Part shown: positions 54,019 through 64,000 of the stretch, in pieces
How the letters are laid out: each line of letters starts with the position of its first letter
Numbering within the stretch: position 1 is the first letter of the stretch
Source: Ahrensia sp.
GTDB lineage: Bacteria > Pseudomonadota > Alphaproteobacteria > Rhizobiales > Rhizobiaceae
Length of the DNA stretch: 64,000 nt
Assembly: GCA_002706335.1 (NCBI GenBank)
Contig: PAKZ01000012.1
Coordinates: 1-64,000 of the forward strand
Reading direction: 5' to 3'
The notes under the pieces: generated by a model
What the model saw: the letters and a program-made list of their open reading frames with translations, nothing else
Databases searched by the model: none
What the model was told of the DNA's origin: nothing
Program-made: the position numbers and the translations under genes

Positions 54019-55310
54019 TGGCCGTCGATATCGTCACCTTCGGGTGCCGGCTGAACACCTATGAGTCCGAAGTCATGCGCCGCGAGACGGAGGCAGCGGG
54101 CCTCGGCGAACTCGACGGCGGCGCGATCGTCTTCAACACCTGCGCCGTGACCGGCGAGGCCGTTCGGCAGGCGCGACAGGCGATCCGCAAGGCGCGCCGC
54201 GAGAATCCGGATGCCCGCATCATCGTCACCGGCTGCGCCGCCCAGACGGAGCCCGGCTCCTTTGGCGGCATGGAAGAAGTCGATCTCGTCATCGGCAATG
54301 ACGACAAGCTGAAAGCGCAAAGCTATCGCGCCCTGCCGGAATTCGGGATCAACCAGTTCGAGAAGGTCCGGGTCAACGATATCTTCGAGGTGACCGAGAC
54401 CGCGTCGCATATGGTCGACGCCATCGAGGGCCGCGCGCGCGCCTTCGTGCAGGTGCAGAATGGCTGCGACCACCGCTGCACGTTCTGCATCATCCCCTAT
54501 GGCCGTGGCAATTCGCGCTCCGTGCCGATGGGTGCGGCAGTCGACCAGGTCAAGCGGCTCGCCGAAAACGGCTATCGCGAGGTCGTGCTGACCGGCGTCG
54601 ATCTGACCAGCTACGGACCGGACCTGCCGGGCAAGCCGAGCCTCGGCAGGCTGGTGCGCGCGATCCTGCGGGACGTACCGGAACTCGACCGGCTGCGCCT
54701 TTCCTCGATCGATTCCATCGAGGCCGATGAAGACCTGATGGAGGCGATCGCGACCGAGCCGCGCCTCATGCCGCATTTCCATCTCTCGCTGCAGCATGGC
54801 GACAATCTCATTCTGAAGCGGATGAAGCGCCGCCATGCGCGCGAGGATTCCATCGCCTTTTGCGAGGACGTCCGCCGGCTGCGCCCGGACGCCGCCTTCG
54901 GCGCCGATATCATCGCCGGCTTCCCCACCGAAACGGACGAGCATTTCGAGAACTCGCTGAAGATCGTCGAGGAATGCGGCCTCGCCCATCTGCACGTCTT
55001 CCCCTTCTCGCCACGTGAGGGAACGCCGGCGGCCCGCATGCCGCAGCTCCCCCGCGAGATCGTCAAGGAGCGGGCGAAAAGCTTGCGCGAAGCCGCCGAC
55101 GCGGCCTGGCTCCGTCATATGGAGCGCCTGATCGGCACGCAGCAGAACGTTTTGATCGAGCGCGACCGGATCGGCCGCACAGAAGATTTCTCGCTCGTCG
55201 AGGTCGCCGGATCGGCAGCCGCACCGGGCGAAATCGTTCCGGTTATGGTCGACGGTCATGACGGCGCGAAACTCACCGCGAAAGCCGCTTTCGCCCTCGC
55301 CGCCGAGTAA
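54018..55310 (+). CDS. mtaB: tRNA t6A37 methylthiotransferase MtaB
   Basis: A 430-residue radical SAM methylthiotransferase that makes ms2t6A at tRNA position 37. The MTTase domain has Cys10 (TFGCRLN), NTCAVTGEAVRQ near residue 45 and VTGCAAQ near 80. The radical SAM cluster motif is in NGCDHRCTFC, and HFHLSLQHGDNLILKRM with GFPTETDEHFENS follows; the C-terminal TRAM-like part ends the protein. A good AGGAGG precedes the ATG inside the end of dapF. It is the middle gene of dapF-mtaB-ftsY. Confidence 0.95.
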   Translation: MAVDIVTFGCRLNTYESEVMRRETEAAGLGELDGGAIVFNTCAVTGEAVRQARQAIRKARRENPDARIIVTGCAAQTEPGSFGGMEEVDLVIGNDDKLKAQSYRALPEFGINQFEKVRVNDIFEVTETASHMVDAIEGRARAFVQVQNGCDHRCTFCIIPYGRGNSRSVPMGAAVDQVKRLAENGYREVVLTGVDLTSYGPDLPGKPSLGRLVRAILRDVPELDRLRLSSIDSIEADEDLMEAIATEPRLMPHFHLSLQHGDNLILKRMKRRHAREDSIAFCEDVRRLRPDAAFGADIIAGFPTETDEHFENSLKIVEECGLAHLHVFPFSPREGTPAARMPQLPREIVKERAKSLREAADAAWLRHMERLIGTQQNVLIERDRIGRTEDFSLVEVAGSAAAPGEIVPVMVDGHDGAKLTAKAAFALAAE

Positions 55311-55324
55311 GTATAGTCCGCGCC

Positions 55325-57024
<1,700 letters not shown>

Positions 57025-57028
<4 letters not shown>

Positions 57029-58173
57029 GCTTCTTCCGGGTCCAGCAGTCCGGCCGCGCGGATGTCGGCAACGGACACGTCGTAGATGTTCCCGACCCCC
57101 GTGTCGTCCGACACGAAGACGATCCTGGACGAATCGGGATTGAAGCGCGGATGCACATGCCGCGCCTGAACCGAAGCGCTGCAACCGTGGCGAAGGACGG
57201 CAACCGGCTTCGCCTCCTGGCCGCTTTCAAACGTCCAGACATAGAGCATCGGATCCCAATTCGTCCCGTCGCCGGTCGCAAGATTCAGATCGTTGGAATG
57301 AATATGGGTGAAGTGGCGGGGAAACGGGAAGATCTCCAGGTCCGTATCGTCATATCGTACGGCGCCGGTGAACGCCGGCCCATCTTTCTCGGTTCCGTGA
57401 AACCCGACTGTGACGCCGTCCTGCATCCAGTATTCGTGGCCGACGCTTTCCTCGCCCTTGCGCGGATAGATCGGCCAGTTGCGGCCGTCACGCAGGTCGA
57501 GACCCCAGATCCGGTTGTCGACCTTGTCCCACGGGCCCTCATGGCAATAGGTGAGGATATGGGGAACCGTCGGCGAGGCGCTCACGTGCCCGACCCAGTA
57601 ATTCTCCGAAAACACCTCGCGCGCTTCGCCCGACACTGTATCGACGGTGATGATCACCGAGCGGGGCATGGCCGCCCAATAGTCCTCGAAGCCGACATAG
57701 CCCTTCAACAGGTCCACATCGAAGCGGCTCTGCAAGTCCTCATATATCCCGGTGCAAACCTGTGCGCCGTCGCAGGTCACCGTCAGGATGTTGTTGGCGT
57801 AGCCGTCTGGCGTTTCGTAGAGGCTCCGCTCGTCGAGGGGTTCGAGATCGAGCCCGACGAGTGAGCCTTTGCGCCAGAAATAGGCCTCCGGCCGCACCGG
57901 GTTCAGGCAGGTGAACAGGAGTTCGTCCGTCACGCGCTGCTCGTCGGTCAATTGCGTGAAGGCGCCGCTTTCGATCTCCATCCCGAACAGGTTAGTGGAC
58001 CCGTCGCGCGTCGACACGAACAACAGCCGGCGCCCGCCGTCATACCAACCCGGATTGGTGAAATAGAGATGGTGGCTGTCGTCGGGTCCATCCGTCAGCT
58101 GCCTGAATGCCAGACCCGTCTCGGGATCCCGACGATCCCGCACTTCAGGAGAAAAAATCCTGCCCTTCGCCAT
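57025..58173 (-). CDS. Oligogalacturonate lyase-like beta-propeller protein
   Basis: A 382-residue cytoplasmic protein from the ATG at 58173 (AGAGGA seven bases upstream). Repeated blade motifs (LLFVSTRDGSTNLFGME, IVFVSDDTGVGNIYDV) indicate a seven-bladed propeller like oligogalacturonate lyase (PL22). The metal ligands known for that family, a Gln and two His with spacing Q-x-x-H-x-H, are matched by QARHVHPRF near the C-terminus, and a further His lies in HFTHIHSND. The usual substrate is unsaturated digalacturonate from pectin. No other pectin gene is adjacent. Its stop overlaps the ftsY stop. Confidence 0.85.
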
Positions 58174-58280
58174 CCGCGTCCTCTCCGGTGGAACCGGCGG
58201 CGCAAGGAGCCGCCCGACACCCATGTCTCACGGGAACCGGATGCTGTCGATGCAAGAGCCGGGAAACGGTTAAAGCCGGA

Positions 58281-58958
58281 TCAGGGCGTAACGTAAGCGA
58301 CCTCGCGCGGCTGCAGCACGTCGCTGACCGCGTTCACCGCCTCGATCCAGACGCCGGCATCGGCTGTCAGGCTGTCTGACCACGGCGTCACGAAACTCAT
58401 GAAATGGAGTTTCGACGCACCGTCGTAGTAGCTGATCTCATGGGTGGACATGTCGAGATATCCATCCCGATTGGTGTCCTCGGCCTTGCGCCAGCCTTTG
58501 ATCCGCGCCTTGCCGACGGAACAATCCAGCGGATCGGCGCCGTCGATCGTTTCGCAGAATGTGAAGAAGCGGGTCAGCTGGAACCATCCTCGCGGCATGG
58601 GTGAACGCGGCAGGGCGATAGTGTCGGTCCGCTCAAGCACGGTGATGCGGACATGATCCTCGATATCTGCCGCCAGCAACTCGCCCAGCGGACCGGTGCT
58701 GTCCGTATCGAGAAGCTTGTCGTCACGTATCCCGAGACTCGGCTGGTCGCCATCGACCGCGAGCGTCCAGACATAGGCAGGATACGCTTCCCGCCCGCAG
58801 CGCAGAAAGCCGGACACGACGCCGTCGGCGACGGTATCGAATGTGGTCGGAATACCGGAACTGCCCTTTTCGGCGGCGAGGAATTCGCAGGCGTGGGAGG
58901 CGACCGGCAAAAGGATCGAGAACGCGGCAACGATTACGAGTTGAAACAGCCTGGCCAT
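58281..58958 (-). CDS. Secreted protein of unknown function
   Basis: A 225-residue protein with AAGGAG before its ATG. A signal peptide (LFQLVIVAAFSILLPVASHA) ends at about residue 23. Four cysteines in the mature part (CEFLA, RCGRE, FCETI, DCSVG) could form two disulfides. A calcium-loop-like sequence DTNRDGYLD lies near residue 162, without the terminal Glu of a true EF-hand. I do not recognise a family. It is 107 bases upstream of the propeller gene and on the same strand, so the two could be cotranscribed. Confidence 0.7.
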   Translation of the reverse strand: MARLFQLVIVAAFSILLPVASHACEFLAAEKGSSGIPTTFDTVADGVVSGFLRCGREAYPAYVWTLAVDGDQPSLGIRDDKLLDTDSTGPLGELLAADIEDHVRITVLERTDTIALPRSPMPRGWFQLTRFFTFCETIDGADPLDCSVGKARIKGWRKAEDTNRDGYLDMSTHEISYYDGASKLHFMSFVTPWSDSLTADAGVWIEAVNAVSDVLQPREVAYVTP

Positions 58959-59226
58959 GGCGCGCTCCTTGTCGGTTGGCGAAGCGCGCAGGAGGCTGGC
59001 TTCGCGTGGCGGCCCAGTTTCCTCCCTTGTGGTGAGGTTCTACTTTGGTAGAACATCGTCATCGAGCATGTGCCCGATTCCTTGACGATTGGTTAACCAT
59101 AACACTCGATTTTGCTGCAGCGCAACATCGATATTGCGACGCAGCGAAACGCCTTTGTGACTCGCAAAACGCCGAGCGATCGCCTAGGTGAGGCCAAACA
59201 GCCCGAATGGAAACGCCCAAACGACG

Positions 59227-59877
59227 ATGTCCAAGCCGATCTTCGAACGCGACCCTTCCGATCCCGAACGTCAGAAAATCAACCCGATTCTGAAGCTCGC
59301 GCTGGAGCTGGGGCCGCTGGTCGTCTTCTTCTTCGGCAATTCGCGCGGCGAGTGGCTGGCGGAACGCTTCCCGTCGCTGGGCGAAATCGGCGGGCCGATC
59401 TTCATCGCGACCGCTCTCTTCATGGCGGCGACCGTGATCGCCCTGGTCGTCTCCTGGGTGTTGACGCGCTCGCTGCCAATCATGCCGCTCGTCTCGGGCG
59501 TCGTTGTCCTCGTCTTCGGCGGACTGACCCTTTGGCTGCATGACGAGCAATTCATCAAGCTGAAGCCGACCATCATCAACACGCTGTTCGGCGTGATCCT
59601 CTTGGGTGGCCTGTTCTTCTTCAAGACCTCGCTCCTGCGCTACGTCTTCGATTCGGCATTCAGAATCGACGAGGAAGGCTGGAACAAGCTGACCTTTCGA
59701 TGGGGCCTCTATTTCATCGCCATGGCGGTCGTGAACGAGATCATCTGGCGCAATTTCTCGACCGATTTCTGGGTCGCCTTCAAGGTCTGGGGCTTCACCC
59801 CGCTGGCGATTGTCTTCACCATGTCGCAAATGCCGCTGATTCACCGGCATTCGCTGGAAGAAGCGCCGGAAAAGTAG
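59227..59877 (+). CDS. yciB: Inner membrane septation protein YciB/IspZ
   Basis: A 216-residue membrane protein from the ATG at 59227; an in-frame GTG at 59188 is an alternative. Five helices are predicted. The conserved [18 protein letters not shown] near residue 18-35, the [12 protein letters not shown] region near residue 117 and [20 protein letters not shown] near residue 170 identify the YciB/IspZ family, which affects cell-envelope synthesis and septation. The 268-base gap before it holds TTGACG-type sequence near 59083 but no gene. It converges on the MFS gene. Confidence 0.93.
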   Translation: MSKPIFERDPSDPERQKINPILKLALELGPLVVFFFGNSRGEWLAERFPSLGEIGGPIFIATALFMAATVIALVVSWVLTRSLPIMPLVSGVVVLVFGGLTLWLHDEQFIKLKPTIINTLFGVILLGGLFFFKTSLLRYVFDSAFRIDEEGWNKLTFRWGLYFIAMAVVNEIIWRNFSTDFWVAFKVWGFTPLAIVFTMSQMPLIHRHSLEEAPEK

Positions 59878-59880
59878 CGC

Positions 59881-61098
59881 CTACACCTCGGCCGGCATGG
59901 TCTTGCGCCAGCCGTCCATCGCCAGCAGAGCCGAAACGCCGATCAGCCCCACCACGCCTCCGAGCATTGCAGTGCCGGCATAGGACGTCACAGCGGTTCC
60001 CAGCGCGAAGGTGCCGGCAGCCACCATCTGGCCGAAGAAATTCGACACCGCCATCAGCGAGCCGCCCGCGCCCGGCCGCGCCGCCAGCAGATCCTGCAGA
60101 TAGGAAATCGAGATCGACAGGATAATCGCCGCACCAATCGCCGCCGGCACGACCAGAAGATAAGTCAAAGTCATCGAACTCATCGAGGCGAACAGGAACA
60201 GGAAGCCGGCATAGATCGTGCCGCCAGCCGCGATCAGCCCCGATTTGGACATGTGCCGGAGCGCGAGTCCGCACATCAGCATGAAGGGAATTTCGAGCAG
60301 CGCGATGGCGCCGTGGAACCGGCCGACATCCGACGTCGAACCGCCAATGCCCTTGACGATCAGCAGGCCAAAAACGGCCATGTAGAGCTGGTTCGATCCG
60401 GTAATAAGCCCGACAGCCACGATGCGCGCCAGCAAGCCGGGCCGCGCGAGTTCGCGAAAGGCGGCGGCAAAGCGAAGGCCGGATTTCGGATCATCGAGCT
60501 GCCCCCTCGGCCCGGCGGGCCAGACAAAGGCGAACAAGCTGAAACAGACGATCGCCGCCAGTCCCGCCGACACATAAACGCTGATCAGTTCGACGCCGGA
60601 GGCCAGCGCCAGCGACCACAGCGGCGGCGTGATCACGAAGGCGAGTGAGAAGGAAGCGCGCGTAATCGCGAAGATCTCGTCGGCATGCCGTCCGCCACGC
60701 GCCTTGCCGGCCATGCGCGCGAGCGCAAAGAGCTGGCTGAAGACGCTGAAACCCAGGGGCAGCAGCGTCGTATGTGCGATGATGAAGGCCACCGGCGAGC
60801 GGGTAAAAAAGACCAGCGAATAACCGGCCGTGGCGACGAGGAAACTCACCACCAGCATCTGCCGCCTGTTGGCGCGCTGGTCCGTGACAATGCCGGCCAC
60901 GACCGAGACGACCACCATCACCGACGACGCCGTCATCAGGACGATGGAATAAGCTGTATCGGACAGGCCGAGCCGTTCCACCGCGATCAGCGATGCATAG
61001 GGCATCACCGAGGAAATCGCGACGCCGGTCAAAAACAGCGAGAGTGTTACCAGCCGCAGAAGCGGATCGCGAAGGATGATGGCGAAGGAGGACAGCAC
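59881..61098 (-). CDS. MFS transporter
   Basis: A 405-residue major facilitator with twelve predicted helices. The start is GTG at 61098, with AGAGG eight bases upstream. The loop 2-3 region LMTASSVMVVVSVVAGIVTDQRANRR has the expected Asp/Arg pattern. It resembles sugar-efflux or drug-efflux MFS proteins; no substrate can be stated. It follows the CatA-like gene by 61 bases on the same strand, and the pair might form a resistance or detoxification unit. Confidence 0.9.
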   Translation of the reverse strand: MLSSFAIILRDPLLRLVTLSLFLTGVAISSVMPYASLIAVERLGLSDTAYSIVLMTASSVMVVVSVVAGIVTDQRANRRQMLVVSFLVATAGYSLVFFTRSPVAFIIAHTTLLPLGFSVFSQLFALARMAGKARGGRHADEIFAITRASFSLAFVITPPLWSLALASGVELISVYVSAGLAAIVCFSLFAFVWPAGPRGQLDDPKSGLRFAAAFRELARPGLLARIVAVGLITGSNQLYMAVFGLLIVKGIGGSTSDVGRFHGAIALLEIPFMLMCGLALRHMSKSGLIAAGGTIYAGFLFLFASMSSMTLTYLLVVPAAIGAAIILSISISYLQDLLAARPGAGGSLMAVSNFFGQMVAAGTFALGTAVTSYAGTAMLGGVVGLIGVSALLAMDGWRKTMPAEV

Positions 61099-61159
61099 GG
61101 GCAGACCTCTGCGTTGGACCGGCAGCGGTGAATAGGCCCGCGCGAGGCCCGGTGCAACC

Positions 61160-61801
61160 TCAGCCTGCGTCGATCGCGTCGAGCGCCTGCTGCGTTTCCG
61201 CGAAATAGCGACCGAGATGGGCGCCGTCGACCAGCGCGTGATGCACTTCGACGGTCATCGCAACGGAAAGGCGGCCGTTCTTGTCTTCCGTGAATCGCCC
61301 CCAGGAGAAACGCGGAATGCAATCTTCCGGGCCCGGCATGGCGTTCGTCAGCCCGGTGAAATCCAGCCACGGAAGACAGGAAAGATAGGCCACATCGTCG
61401 CGATGGCCTTCATTGGCGCCAAGCCCGCCCTTGGCCACGGTTTCCGCCATCGTCGCCGCGCATAGCGGATCGAAGTCCCGCCAATCCGCAGCAAAGGGAA
61501 CATAGGCATAGACGAAGGTGCCGTCGGCGCGGGGCACGGTCATCGAAAGCGCGATCGTGTCATGCTCGACAACGACATCGCCGCGAAACCGGGTGCGAAG
61601 CTCCGGCACCGCATGGATGCCCGAGCCTATCGCGTGGATGCAGGCGCGGTAAGGCGACACGCCGGCCGGTTTCAGCTCGGTGACCAGCCGGGTGACGTCA
61701 ATACGCGACGTGATCGCATATTGCGGTTTCTGATAGCCGCGGAAATGCCGGAACGTCTCCGCACGGGGCCAGCCCGCAAGATCGATGATCCGTTCCGCCA
61801 T
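61160..61801 (-). CDS. CatA-type chloramphenicol acetyltransferase homologue
   Basis: A 213-residue protein of the classical trimeric CAT family. The catalytic histidine motif HHxxxDGxH is present as HHALVDGAHLGRYF near residue 190. Conserved features upstream include the N-terminal FRHFRGYQKPQYAITSRID and LSCLPWLDFTGLTNA. Whether it acetylates chloramphenicol or another hydroxyl substrate is open, since many environmental homologues have no resistance phenotype. The start overlaps the typA stop (TGATG), so it is coupled to a core gene. Confidence 0.85.
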   Translation of the reverse strand: MAERIIDLAGWPRAETFRHFRGYQKPQYAITSRIDVTRLVTELKPAGVSPYRACIHAIGSGIHAVPELRTRFRGDVVVEHDTIALSMTVPRADGTFVYAYVPFAADWRDFDPLCAATMAETVAKGGLGANEGHRDDVAYLSCLPWLDFTGLTNAMPGPEDCIPRFSWGRFTEDKNGRLSVAMTVEVHHALVDGAHLGRYFAETQQALDAIDAG

Positions 61802-63621
61802 CAGCCCGCGAGGCGTTGCTTCTCGGAGCGCTTGCGGTCGTTCGGATCGAGATACATCTTGCGAAGCCGGATATTCTTGGGCGTCACTTCGACAAGCTCG
61901 TCATCCTGAATCCAGGACAGCGCCCGGTCGAGCGTCATCTTGATCGGCGGCGTCAGCTTTACCGCCTCGTCCTTGCCGGCGGAGCGAATGTTGGTGAGCT
62001 GCTTGCCCTTCAACACATTGACTTCCAGATCGTTGTCGCGCGTGTGAATGCCGATGATCATGCCCTGGTAGACCTTGTCGCCCGGCTCGATGATCATCGG
62101 ACCGCGATCTTCGAGGTTGAACATCGCATAGGCGACGGCCTCGCCCGGCTGGTTCGAAAGAAGCACACCGTTGACGCGTCCGCCGATCTCGCCCTTGTAG
62201 GGCTGATATTCATGGAACAGGCGGTTCATCACGGCGGTGCCGCGCGTGTCGGTCAGAAGCTCCGACTGGTAACCAATCAGGCCGCGCGTCGGCGCGTAGA
62301 AAACCAGTCGGACGCGGTTGCCGCCGGACGGGCGCAATTCGGCCATCTCGGACTTGCGCTCCGACATCTTCTGCACGACGACGCCAGAATGCTCCTCGTC
62401 GACGTCGATGACGACTTCCTCGATCGGCTCCATCAGCGTGCCGCTCTCGTCCTTGTGCATGACGACACGCGGACGCGACACGGCCAGTTCGAAGCCTTCG
62501 CGGCGCATGGTCTCGATCAGCACGGCCAGCTGCAATTCACCGCGGCCGGAGACGTAGAAGGAATCCTTCGATTCGGCTTCCTCGATCTTCAGCGCCACAT
62601 TGCCTTCGGCTTCCTTGAGCAGGCGGTCGCGGATGACGCGGCTCGTCACCTTGTCGCCCTCGGTGCCGGCAAGCGGCGAATCATTGACGAGAAAGCTCAT
62701 CGTCACGGTCGGCGGGTCGATCGGCTGCGCCTGCAGCGGCTCGGTCACGGACGGGGCGCAGAACGTGTCGGCGACGGTGCCCTTGGAAAGGCCGGCAATG
62801 GCGACGATGTCACCTGCATGCGCCTCTTCCACCGGCTGGCGCTCCAGCCCGCGGAAGGCGAGAATCTTCGAGATGCGGCCGCTTTCGATCTGCTTGCCGT
62901 CAGCGCCCAGCACCTTGACCGTCTGGTTCGGCTTGATCGATCCGGACTCGATGCGCCCGGTGATGATGCGGCCGAGGAACGGATTGGCCTCGAGTATCGT
63001 GCCGATCATCCGGAACGGACCTGCCTCCACCTTCGGCTCCGGTACGTGCTCGACCACAAGGTCGAACAGTGGCGCCAGCGATGCATCGGCCGGCTTTTCC
63101 GTTTCCGGCGCCATCCAGCCGTCGCGGCCAGAGCCGTAGAGAATCGGGAAATCGAGCTGCTCGTCAGTGGCGTCCAGCGCGGCGAACAGGTCGAACACCT
63201 CGTTGATCACCTCGTCGGCGCGTGCGTCGGAGCGGTCGATCTTGTTGACCGCGACGATCGGACGAAGCCCAACCTTGAGCGCCTTGCCGACGACGAACTT
63301 GGTCTGCGGCATCGGGCCTTCGGCGGCATCGACCAGAACGATGGCGCCGTCCACCATCGACAGGATGCGCTCAACCTCGCCGCCGAAATCGGCGTGGCCG
63401 GGCGTGTCGACGATGTTGATGCGCGTGCCCTTCCATTCCACCGAGGTCGCCTTGGCGAGAATGGTGATGCCGCGTTCCTTCTCGATGTCGCCGGAATCCA
63501 TTGCGCGTTCCTGAACGCGCTCGTTTTCCCGGTAGACGCCGGACTGTTTGAGGAGTTCGTCGACGAGGGTTGTCTTGCCATGGTCGACATGCGCGATGAT
63601 CGCGATGTTGCGGAGTGCCAT
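61801..63621 (-). CDS. typA: Ribosome-associated GTPase TypA/BipA
   Basis: A 606-residue translational GTPase related to EF-G that binds the ribosome and is important under cold and other stress. G1 is AHVDHGKTT at residues 10-18, G3 [14 protein letters not shown] near 75, and G4 [12 protein letters not shown] near 128. The domain III-V and BipA-specific C-terminal parts follow, including [20 protein letters not shown]. The length is typical. It is the first of a leftward group typA-catA-like-MFS; upstream to 63796 there is a 175-base divergent gap. Confidence 0.97.
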   Translation of the reverse strand: MALRNIAIIAHVDHGKTTLVDELLKQSGVYRENERVQERAMDSGDIEKERGITILAKATSVEWKGTRINIVDTPGHADFGGEVERILSMVDGAIVLVDAAEGPMPQTKFVVGKALKVGLRPIVAVNKIDRSDARADEVINEVFDLFAALDATDEQLDFPILYGSGRDGWMAPETEKPADASLAPLFDLVVEHVPEPKVEAGPFRMIGTILEANPFLGRIITGRIESGSIKPNQTVKVLGADGKQIESGRISKILAFRGLERQPVEEAHAGDIVAIAGLSKGTVADTFCAPSVTEPLQAQPIDPPTVTMSFLVNDSPLAGTEGDKVTSRVIRDRLLKEAEGNVALKIEEAESKDSFYVSGRGELQLAVLIETMRREGFELAVSRPRVVMHKDESGTLMEPIEEVVIDVDEEHSGVVVQKMSERKSEMAELRPSGGNRVRLVFYAPTRGLIGYQSELLTDTRGTAVMNRLFHEYQPYKGEIGGRVNGVLLSNQPGEAVAYAMFNLEDRGPMIIEPGDKVYQGMIIGIHTRDNDLEVNVLKGKQLTNIRSAGKDEAVKLTPPIKMTLDRALSWIQDDELVEVTPKNIRLRKMYLDPNDRKRSEKQRLAG

Positions 63622-63796
63622 ATTGTAAATCCGGAAATGCAGAGCCAGGCCAACCGCCCGGCATTGTCGTTGCCGCGCTCATACAAGCTTTTTCGCAGAT
63701 GCGAAAGCCCGTCCTTTCTTTAAGCTCCGAGGGAACCCGTATCCTAACGAAGCATTAATGAAATAGGCGCAATCTCCGGCTCCGGGAGAACGAACC

Positions 63797-64000
63797 ATGG
63801 ATATGCTGCACATCCTGTCGACTACGTTTCTGGCCGCCGCCCTGACGATGTCCGGCGGCGCGTTCGAGCCGGGTCACGCCGTCGATCCGACCGAGGCGGA
63901 ACTGGCCTATGCCGACGCGCCCTATGGCGTCGACCCGATGGTTACCGGCCCGGTCAGCGCTTCCTTCAAGGAACAGCAGCAAATCGCCGGCTGCGATGCG
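63797..64000 (+). CDS. N-terminal part of a secreted protein, runs off window
   Basis: The ATG at 63797 has GGGAGAA about eight bases upstream. The 68 visible codons give a short hydrophobic segment (LSTTFLAAALTMSGGAF), plausible as a signal peptide, then an acidic mature part that ends FKEQQQIAGCDA. No stop occurs before the right edge. Similar short secreted proteins with a Cys after a basic helix occur in rhizobia, but I cannot name the family. Upstream, GGAAC-N16-CATT at 63732-63756 is a near match to an EcfG-type promoter, and CTAA-N7-TTAA at 63744-63758 resembles a CtrA site. Confidence 0.6.
   Translation, partial: MDMLHILSTTFLAAALTMSGGAFEPGHAVDPTEAELAYADAPYGVDPMVTGPVSASFKEQQQIAGCDA

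Noticed and set aside
53349-55310. 653-codon plus frame covering dapF and mtaB
   Set aside because: The N-terminal 220 codons are dapF out of frame; mtaB itself starts at 54018 after an AGGAGG.

Overview
The window is a GC-rich, gene-dense alphaproteobacterial chromosome segment, most probably from the order Hyphomicrobiales (Rhizobiales). The evidence is a long mdh-sucCDAB-lpd operon, an sdhC-sdhD-sdhA-sdhB operon, an Omp19-type lipoprotein of the kind known from Brucella and relatives, L19 and S16 proteins with Ala/Glu-rich tails, the order dapF-mtaB-ftsY, a GGAAC-N17-CGTT site of the EcfG general-stress sigma factor, and a palindromic intergenic repeat typical of rhizobia. I see no tRNA, rRNA, insertion sequence, prophage or CRISPR array.

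Layout. 0-2.4 kb: a TetR regulator, a striking array of evenly spaced A-tracts (about 1.2-1.6 kb) and a YceH-family protein. 2.5-6.5 kb: the succinate dehydrogenase operon with a DUF3052 gene between sdhA and sdhB. 6.6-13.2 kb: a small lipoprotein, an AEC transporter and four tandem-type membrane GGDEF proteins that share one promoter architecture. 13.3-15.1 kb: a hydrolase and a divergent TetR regulator separated by three operators at 24-bp spacing. 15.1-24.0 kb: leuC, an MgtC-like protein, a partial amino-acid ABC transporter, an NTE-type patatin, rplS, a TauE-like transporter, trmD and rimM. 24.1-27.2 kb: xerC, a GumN-family protein and two small envelope proteins. 27.2-38.7 kb: the TCA-cycle operon mdh-sucC-orf-orf-sucD-sucA-sucB-lysE-SDR-lpd, transcribed leftward. 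38.9-42.9 kb: a VOC protein, zapE, an Omp19-like lipoprotein and phoD. 43.0-45.7 kb: a tetraether-synthase-like radical SAM enzyme with two paralogous small membrane proteins and an Lgt homologue, the most promising candidate for an undescribed system. 45.7-48.6 kb: rpsP, chorismate mutase, GNAT and ffh. 48.9-64 kb: a metallo-beta-lactamase-fold protein, a desaturase, a small AT-rich islet, a YcaQ-like glycosylase, dapF-mtaB-ftsY, an oligogalacturonate lyase-like protein, yciB, an MFS transporter, a CatA-type acetyltransferase, typA and the start of a secreted protein.

How the genes work together. Most of the window is core metabolism and translation: 2-oxoglutarate to malate steps (sucAB-lpd, sucCD, sdh, mdh), leucine and lysine/peptidoglycan precursors (leuC, dapF), ribosome and tRNA maturation (rplS, rpsP, rimM, trmD, mtaB, typA) and membrane-protein targeting (ffh and ftsY, both present). 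Accessory functions cluster around membrane lipids and envelope (radical SAM/Lgt locus, desaturase, patatin, PhoD, MgtC, YciB) and around c-di-GMP signalling. All start sites, promoters and families below were read by eye; no database search was run.
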